A DNA stretch of 64,000 bases, taken from positions 1 through 64,000 of the forward strand of contig NZ_BOOY01000026.1 of the NCBI RefSeq assembly GCF_016863475.1, in the 5' to 3' direction. The notes beneath the pieces are model-generated. The model had not been told where the DNA came from, did no database searches, and was given only the letters and a program-made list of their open reading frames with translations. How positions within the stretch are numbered: the first letter of the stretch is position 1; every line of letters starts with the position of its first letter. The stretch comes from Spirilliplanes yamanashiensis (GTDB lineage Bacteria > Actinomycetota > Actinomycetes > Mycobacteriales > Micromonosporaceae). Both the position numbers and the translations under genes were made by a program. Below, one piece after another: positions 59,322 to 64,000 of this stretch.

Positions 59322-61151
59322 ATGAAACGACGAGTCTGGCGTGCGCGGACGACGACCGCGCTCGGGCTGACCGCCGCCGTCGCGGCGACGATGCTGGGGG
59401 CCACCGCGGCGGGTGCCGTCGTCGGCTCCGACGAGGGCGCGAACGACGCCTACCGGTTCGCGGCGCGGATCGTGGTCGGCGAGCTGCCCGGCCGCGGCTG
59501 CTCCGGCGCCCTGGTCGCGCCGCAGTGGGTCGTCACGGCCAAGGCGTGCTTCGGCGTGGGCGTCCAGGCCGGCGCCCCGGCGCAGCCCACCACCGTCACC
59601 GTCGGCCGCACCGACGGCAGCACCGCCGCCGGTCACGTGCTGGCCGCCACCCGCGTCGTCCCGCACCCGGACCGCGACGTGGTGCTCGTCCGCCTGGCCG
59701 CCCGCGCCCGGGGCGTCACGCCCGTGCCGGTCGCCACCGCGGCCCCGCAGGCCGGCGAGAGCCTGCGCCTGCTCGGCTTCGGCCGCACCGCCACCGCCTG
59801 GGTGCCGGACCGGCTGCACGGCGCCACCGCCGCCGTCGGCGTGGTCGCCGCGGGCACGGTCGAGGTCGCCGGCGAGTCCGGCGCGACGCTCGTGTGCATG
59901 GGCGACGCCGGCGGGCCCGCCGTCCGCGGCGCGGGCGCCGGCGCCGAGCTGGTCGCGCTGCACCACTCGTCCGGCCAGCAGGGCTGCCACGGCGTCGACG
60001 GCACCGACGCCCCCACCGTCGAGACCCGGGTGGACGACCTCGCCGCCTGGATCGCCGCGACCGCCACCAGCACCTGCAACGCCGTCGGCGGCGTCGTCGA
60101 CGCGGCCGGCCTGGGCGCGCCGCTGCCCGACTTCACCGGCGACTGCGGCGCCGACATCATCCACCAGAACGTCGAGGGCCAGCTGCACGGCTGGCGCGGC
60201 ACCACCGCGCTGCCCCCGGCCGGCACGCTGTTCACCGGCGAGCCGTTCCTCGTCGGCAGCGGCTGGACGCAGACCAACGTGCCGCGCATCGTCCTCGGCG
60301 ACTTCACCGGCGACGGCAAGACCGACATCATGCGCAACATGGCCAACGGCGACCTGATCGCCTGGCGGTCCAGCGGCTCGTTCTCCACCACCGCGGCGCT
60401 GTTCCCCGGCCCGAGCCGCAAGGTCGGCTCCGGCTGGACGACGGCGGCCGTCGTGCGCATCCTCACCGGCGACTTCGACGGCGACGGCCGCACCGACATC
60501 GGCGCCAACTACGCCGACGGCAACCTGCGGGTGTGGAGCTCCACCGGCGACCTGAGCGCCGACGGCCGCATGTTCGCCGCCGAGCGTTCCGTGAAGCAGC
60601 TGGGCCTGACCCTGGACGCGTACCCGCGCGTCACCACCGGCGACGTCGACGGCGACGGCCGCGCCGACGTCCTCGGCCAGGCCAAGGACGGCAAGCTGCA
60701 CCTGTGGCGCTCCACCGGCGACCTGTCGGCCGACGGCACCCTGTTCCCCGCCGCCAAGGTCGACGTCGGCTCCGGCTGGACCACCGCCCGCATCCCGCGC
60801 ATCCTCACCGGCGACCTCACCGGCGAGGGCCGCACCGACATCGTCGCGGTGTTCGCGGACGGCGCGATGCGCGCCTGGCCGTCCACGGGCGACCTGTCGG
60901 CCGGCGGGCGCCTGTTCACCGGGCCCGGCACCAACTACGCGCCCGGCTTCACGGCGGCGGCGTACCCGCGCCTGCTCGTCGGCGACGTCAACGCCGACGG
61001 CCGGGCCGACATCGTCGCCCACAAGTCGGACGGCGTGCTGCTGGCGTTCCCGTCCACGGGCGACACGTCCGCCGACGGCACGCTGTTCGGCAAGGACGGG
61101 CTGCGGGTCGGCAGCGGCTGGCGGCCCGCCACGTACCCCCGGGTCTTCTGA
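59322..61151 (+). CDS. Secreted trypsin-fold pseudoprotease with FG-GAP/VCBS repeats
   Basis: The 609-residue exported protein has a signal peptide, a trypsin-like domain (about 32-248) and five or six FG-GAP/VCBS repeats (about 255-609), each with a DxDxDG-type calcium loop (GDFTGDGKTD, GDFDGDGRTD, GDVDGDGRAD, GDVNADGRAD). The protease triad is broken. Where TAAHC is expected there is TAKAC (Ala75 for His), and GDSGGP reads GDAGGP (Ala196 for Ser). Only the Asp position (Asp119 in PDRDVVLVRL) remains. It is therefore probably a binding or adhesion protein. A TACCAT element (59256) and an 8-bp hairpin (59277-59296) lie upstream. Confidence 0.88.
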   Translation: MKRRVWRARTTTALGLTAAVAATMLGATAAGAVVGSDEGANDAYRFAARIVVGELPGRGCSGALVAPQWVVTAKACFGVGVQAGAPAQPTTVTVGRTDGSTAAGHVLAATRVVPHPDRDVVLVRLAARARGVTPVPVATAAPQAGESLRLLGFGRTATAWVPDRLHGATAAVGVVAAGTVEVAGESGATLVCMGDAGGPAVRGAGAGAELVALHHSSGQQGCHGVDGTDAPTVETRVDDLAAWIAATATSTCNAVGGVVDAAGLGAPLPDFTGDCGADIIHQNVEGQLHGWRGTTALPPAGTLFTGEPFLVGSGWTQTNVPRIVLGDFTGDGKTDIMRNMANGDLIAWRSSGSFSTTAALFPGPSRKVGSGWTTAAVVRILTGDFDGDGRTDIGANYADGNLRVWSSTGDLSADGRMFAAERSVKQLGLTLDAYPRVTTGDVDGDGRADVLGQAKDGKLHLWRSTGDLSADGTLFPAAKVDVGSGWTTARIPRILTGDLTGEGRTDIVAVFADGAMRAWPSTGDLSAGGRLFTGPGTNYAPGFTAAAYPRLLVGDVNADGRADIVAHKSDGVLLAFPSTGDTSADGTLFGKDGLRVGSGWRPATYPRVF

Positions 61152-61155
61152 CCCA

Positions 61156-61172
61156 CCCGCGCCCTACGCGGG
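61156..61172. terminator. Weak convergent-gene hairpin
   Basis: A 6-bp stem CCCGCG/CGCGGG with a 5-nt loop overlaps the stop of the NPCBM-like gene on the opposite strand. Confidence 0.25.
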
Positions 61173-61868
61173 CGTGACGCGCGCGTCGGTCAGTGCGACG
61201 ACCCCACCGGGGTCGTCGCACTGCACGCGCAGCGTCACCGTCTCGGCCCCCTCCACGTCCGCGGCGACCGGCAGCGGCGACCCGGGCGCGGCCCGCTTCT
61301 GCGCGCCTGCCTCCGCCGTGGTCAGGGTCGCGTCCCGGTCGCGGACGCCGGCGAACACGGTCACGAACGTCACCGACCGGGCGTCGGCCCCCGGCGGGTA
61401 GTACGGGTGCACCTGCGCGTCGAAGCGGGCGTACCGGCCGCGCAGCGCGAACGTCACCGACCGCTCCTGGTCGCCCGTCTCGTTCGACGGGCACCCGATC
61501 ACCAGCGCCCGCCGCGCGTAGGCGGCGTCGGCGCGCACCGCCCGCGGCAACGGCACCAGGTGCGCCGCCCCCGACTCCGGCGCCGTCCCGGCCAGGTACT
61601 CCACCGGGGCCGGCGTTCCCCCGCCCGTGGGTCCCCCGGTGGGAGGAACATGCTGCGGCCCGGTCGTGGGCTCCGGCGCCGTCGCCGACGCCTGCGGCTC
61701 CGGCCCGGGCGACCGCGGCCACTGCCACGCGGCCACGGCCACCCCCAGGCTGAGCACGCCGGCCACCGTGCCGACGACCGTGGCACGCGTGCTGAGATCG
61801 AGCCTTCTCGGGCCGGTGCGGGCGCCGGCGGCGGCATCAGGATCGGCGGACGGACGGGTCGAGGTCAC
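61164..61868 (-). CDS. Membrane-anchored protein with NPCBM-like domain
   Basis: The 234-residue protein has an N-terminal cytoplasmic tail, one helix (TVVGTVAGVLSLGVAVAAWQW), a Pro/Gly linker and an outside beta-sandwich of about 145 residues resembling the NPCBM carbohydrate-binding fold (RSVTFALRGRYARFDAQVHPYY, VTFVTVFAGVRDRDATL, DVEGAETVTLRVQC). Sugar binding is inferred. I chose GTG 61868 because AGGGGG lies just upstream; ATG 61910 is possible. It converges on the pseudoprotease gene. Confidence 0.68.
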   Translation of the reverse strand: MTSTRPSADPDAAAGARTGPRRLDLSTRATVVGTVAGVLSLGVAVAAWQWPRSPGPEPQASATAPEPTTGPQHVPPTGGPTGGGTPAPVEYLAGTAPESGAAHLVPLPRAVRADAAYARRALVIGCPSNETGDQERSVTFALRGRYARFDAQVHPYYPPGADARSVTFVTVFAGVRDRDATLTTAEAGAQKRAAPGSPLPVAADVEGAETVTLRVQCDDPGGVVALTDARVTPA

Positions 61869-62039
61869 CGTGCCCCCTGCGGGGAATGGTCGTGGATCGG
61901 GCAGCGCCATAGTGTCCCCGGATCAGGGGCGCCGGGCGGCACCACCCGTGACGGCAACACGACAGCCCGGCGACCCCCGCCGGCCGCTACCGTGCCGGGC
62001 CCCTCGCCGCCGCACCAGCGACAGAAACCCGGATGCGCC

Positions 62040-63047
62040 GTGACCGCACACGACCCGCACCAACCCCACCCCACCGCGTTCGGCCCCACCCCACCCCCAC
62101 CCCGCGACCCGAGCCACGAGGGCCGCGCATCGGTCCCGGCGCCGCCTTCCGGGCCGCCGGTTTCGGGGCCGCCGCCGGTCTCGGGGCCGCCGTCTTCCGC
62201 CGGACCGCGGGCCTTCGGCCCGCCGCCCGGCTCCGCGCCGCCGCCGGTTTCCGGGCCGCCGTCTTCCGCCGGGCCGCGGGCCTTCGACCCGCCGCCCGGC
62301 TCCGCGCCGCCGCCCACTCCCGCGCCGCCTGCTTCTGCGTCGTCCGCGGGGCGGCGGCGTGGCGGGCGCGTCACTGGCCTTCTCGCCGTGCTGGCGCTGC
62401 TGCTGGCCGCGGGTTCCGCCGTCCTGTCCTGGCGCGCGGCCGACCGCGCGGGCGACGCGGTCGCCCGCCTCGACGCCCTGGCCGCCGCCACCGCCGCCCC
62501 GCCGCCGGCCCCGACCGAGGCCGCACCGGCGCCGACCGGCCCGCCGGCCGAACCCCCCGCCGACCTCCCGGCCGAGCCCACCGACCCCGCCCTCGACCCC
62601 GACGCCCAGCCCACCCTGAACGCCCAGACCCGGTACGCCGTCAAGTACACGGCCGAGACGCTGCGCATCCCCTCCGCGTGCAGCGACACCGTCTACGTCG
62701 ACCTCGACGAGCCGCGCGTCCAGGTGCCCTCCGGCACCGCCGAGATCCGGTACTACGACCCGTGCGGCATCCGGTCCGGGACCCTCGCCATGAGCGAGGG
62801 GGTGCGCGGCAGCGAGGTCGAGTCGGAGGCCGTCACCCCGACCGAGTGCGCCGACCAGATCCGCACCCGGCCGCTGTCGACCGCGGAGCACCCGGTCCGC
62901 CGGGGGCAGGTCTACTGCCTCACCACCTCCCTGGACGCGGCCCGCAGCGCCGCCACCACCTGGAAAATGGTGCTGCTCGTGGTGTCGGCGACCGCCCAGG
63001 ACGGGACGATCACGCTGCAGGCGTCGGCCTGGGACATCCCGGGGTAG
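62040..63047 (+). CDS. Pro-rich single-pass membrane protein, unknown
   Basis: The 335-residue protein has a cytoplasmic Pro/Ser/Gly-rich N-terminal half with two copies of a 23-residue unit, one helix (VTGLLAVLALLLAAGSAVLSW), a second Pro/Ala linker and an outside domain of about 140 residues with several Cys (IPSACSDTVYVDLDEP, YYDPCGIRSG, PTECADQI, VYCLTTSLDAA). I do not recognise the outside domain. The GTG start has no clear ribosome-binding site. It lies just upstream of nuoC. Confidence 0.72.
   Translation: MTAHDPHQPHPTAFGPTPPPPRDPSHEGRASVPAPPSGPPVSGPPPVSGPPSSAGPRAFGPPPGSAPPPVSGPPSSAGPRAFDPPPGSAPPPTPAPPASASSAGRRRGGRVTGLLAVLALLLAAGSAVLSWRAADRAGDAVARLDALAAATAAPPPAPTEAAPAPTGPPAEPPADLPAEPTDPALDPDAQPTLNAQTRYAVKYTAETLRIPSACSDTVYVDLDEPRVQVPSGTAEIRYYDPCGIRSGTLAMSEGVRGSEVESEAVTPTECADQIRTRPLSTAEHPVRRGQVYCLTTSLDAARSAATTWKMVLLVVSATAQDGTITLQASAWDIPG
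62170..62312 (+). repeat. 69-bp tandem repeat in a Pro-rich coding region
   Basis: Two near-identical 69-bp units (for example GTCTTCCGCCG at 62192 and again at 62261) encode a 23-residue PPVSGPPSSAGPRAF-type repeat in the cytoplasmic part of the neighbouring protein. Low-complexity repeats of this kind expand and contract readily. Confidence 0.75.
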
Positions 63048-63070
63048 GGCCGGGCCCGCGGGGCGACCCC

Positions 63071-63076
63071 TAGGAT
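63071..63076 (+). promoter_or_regulatory. -10 element of leaderless nuoC
   Basis: TAGGAT ends 7 nt before the ATG at 63084. Confidence 0.5.
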
Positions 63077-63083
63077 CGTGCGC

Positions 63084-63908
63084 ATGACGCCCGAAGAGGT
63101 CGGCGAGCGGATGGTGGCCCTGCTCGGCGGCGACGTGACCGCCGAGGTGTCGGGCGGCGGTGGGTACGCCCGCGCGACCGTCGACGTGCCCCGGGCGAAG
63201 TGGTACCGGGCGGTCGCCGGCGCCCGCGAGGCCGGCGTGCTGTCCTGCGACTTCTTCGACTGGCTGTCGGCCGTCGACGAGCTGGCCGACGGCTTCTCCG
63301 TCGTCGTCCACCTGTGGTCGACCCGGCGGCGGCACGGCGTGCTGCTGCGCACCCGGGTGCCGCGCGACGAGCCGACGCTGGAGTCGGTGGTGGAATTGTT
63401 CCCGGGCGCGGACTGGCACGAGCGCGAGACGCACGAGATGTTCGGCATCGACTTCGCCCGGCACCCGGGGCTGCGGCCGCTGCTGCTGCCGGACGGCTTC
63501 GAGGGGCACCCGCTGCGCAAGGAGTTCGTCCTGGCGTCGCGCGTGGTGAAGGCGTGGCCGGGCGCGAAGGAACCGGGCGAGTCCGAGGGCACCGCCCCGA
63601 AGCGGGCCGCGGTCCGCCCGCCGGGCGTGCCCGACCCGAACGAGTGGGGCCCCCTGGCGGGCACCCTCCCCGAGACCGCCGCCCCGTCCCGCCCGGCCCG
63701 CGGCCCCCGCCCGACCCCGACCGACCGCCCGCCCCGCCCACCCCGCCCGGCGGCGGCAGGCGCGGCCACGGCAGGCCCGGCCACCGCAGGCCCGGCCGCC
63801 CCGGACAAGGTCGAACCCCCGGCCGAGCCGAAGCCCAGCCCCACCTCCAACCCGTCGGCGGCGGACACCGACCCGGCCGCCGCCCCGCGCCCCGACGGGG
63901 AGGTCTGA
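63084..63908 (+). CDS. nuoC: NADH-quinone oxidoreductase subunit C (NuoC)
   Basis: The 274-residue protein matches the 30-kDa subunit of complex I: LSCDFFDWLSAVDELADGFSVVVHLWS, DWHERETHEMFGIDFARHPGLRPLLLPDGFEGHPLRKEF. The core ends near residue 155, and about 115 Pro/Ala-rich residues follow, a tail similar in style to that of the NuoB at 56 kb. A TAGGAT element lies 7 nt before the ATG. The stop is 1 nt from the nuoH start, so the two are coupled. No nuoD gene lies between them, unlike the usual order. Confidence 0.93.
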   Translation: MTPEEVGERMVALLGGDVTAEVSGGGGYARATVDVPRAKWYRAVAGAREAGVLSCDFFDWLSAVDELADGFSVVVHLWSTRRRHGVLLRTRVPRDEPTLESVVELFPGADWHERETHEMFGIDFARHPGLRPLLLPDGFEGHPLRKEFVLASRVVKAWPGAKEPGESEGTAPKRAAVRPPGVPDPNEWGPLAGTLPETAAPSRPARGPRPTPTDRPPRPPRPAAAGAATAGPATAGPAAPDKVEPPAEPKPSPTSNPSAADTDPAAAPRPDGEV

Positions 63909-63909
63909 G

Positions 63910-64000
63910 ATGCCCGTCTGGCTCGATCTGGCGATCCGGGTCGTCGCCGTCGTCGTCGCGTTCCTCACCCTGCCGTTGCTGGTCGGGCAGGCGGAGCACA
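63910..64000 (+). CDS. nuoH: NADH-quinone oxidoreductase subunit H, start only (window edge)
   Basis: The first 30 codons read MPVWLDLAIRVVAVVVAFLTLPLLVGQAEH and run off the window. The hydrophobic helix followed by a Gln-Ala-Glu-His turn fits the N terminus of NuoH (usually LxxYAEHKVxxxxQ). NuoH is the membrane subunit that anchors the hydrophilic arm and forms the quinone chamber. The call rests on this short stretch and on the preceding nuoC. Confidence 0.8.
   Translation, partial: MPVWLDLAIRVVAVVVAFLTLPLLVGQAEH

Overview
The window is about 74% GC, densely packed, and free of insertion sequences, CRISPR arrays and recognisable tRNA or rRNA genes. It looks like the chromosome of a filamentous or soil actinomycete. 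Membership of the Micromonosporaceae or a close relative is my inference. It rests on secreted polysaccharide and chitin enzymes with CBM2, CBM5/12 and FnIII modules, a SigE-family sigma factor, DUF3052, DUF3107 and DUF3152 proteins, the RecQ-phosphoribosyltransferase fusion and the order rhlE / DUF3107 / TetR / DUF3152 / moeZ. The same families occur in comparable order in Mycobacterium tuberculosis (Rv3211 to Rv3206c).

Layout: 0-1.3 kb holds a class I DAHP synthase behind a candidate aromatic-amino-acid attenuator (leader peptide plus terminator). 1.4-3.6 kb is an OmpR-type two-component system. 3.7-9.8 kb has a secreted glycoside-hydrolase-like protein, TPR, PadR and Smr proteins and a membrane M28 peptidase. 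10.0-14.1 kb is a four-gene translationally coupled signalling unit: response regulator-PP2C phosphatase, CHASE3 histidine kinase, Rcp1-like regulator and inositol-monophosphatase-family enzyme. 14.1-21 kb has VOC, SDR, LAS-peptidase-like and spermidine-synthase-like proteins, a Ser/Thr kinase with an extracellular CBM2-like domain, and a secreted GDPD. 21.3-28.1 kb has RecQ-PRTase, a membrane protein, a secreted PQQ-type sugar dehydrogenase and an NlpC/P60 hydrolase. 28.1-29.6 kb is a CsoR copper operon. 32.3-37 kb is a chitin-directed secretome (GH19, AA10 LPMO, S1 protease with CBM5/12) with a Ser/Thr kinase. 37-47.6 kb is the conserved rhlE-moeZ region. 47.6-53.4 kb includes proBA, an alkyltransferase-like protein and a gamma-glutamyltransferase. 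53.4-64 kb has an MFS symporter, a PLP decarboxylase, nuoB, DUF2252, a SigE-type sigma factor with a membrane partner, a trypsin-fold pseudoprotease with FG-GAP repeats, surface proteins, nuoC and the start of nuoH.

Two themes run through the window. First, about twenty genes have a TANNNT-like hexamer 6-8 nt in front of an ATG or GTG with no Shine-Dalgarno sequence, which suggests leaderless mRNAs. The attenuator leader peptide is one of these. Second, several surface or sensor proteins appear to have a degenerate version of a known domain: a trypsin fold without catalytic His and Ser, a CBM2 domain without surface Trp, and an MGMT fold without the acceptor Cys.

The most interesting candidates are the DAHP-synthase attenuator, the pseudoprotease, the kinase with a CBM2-like ectodomain, a CebR-like operator between the LPMO and protease genes, the coupled signalling operon, and a nuoB gene separated from nuoC-nuoH by about 6.4 kb. 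All functional calls come from reading motifs by eye. No database search was run.
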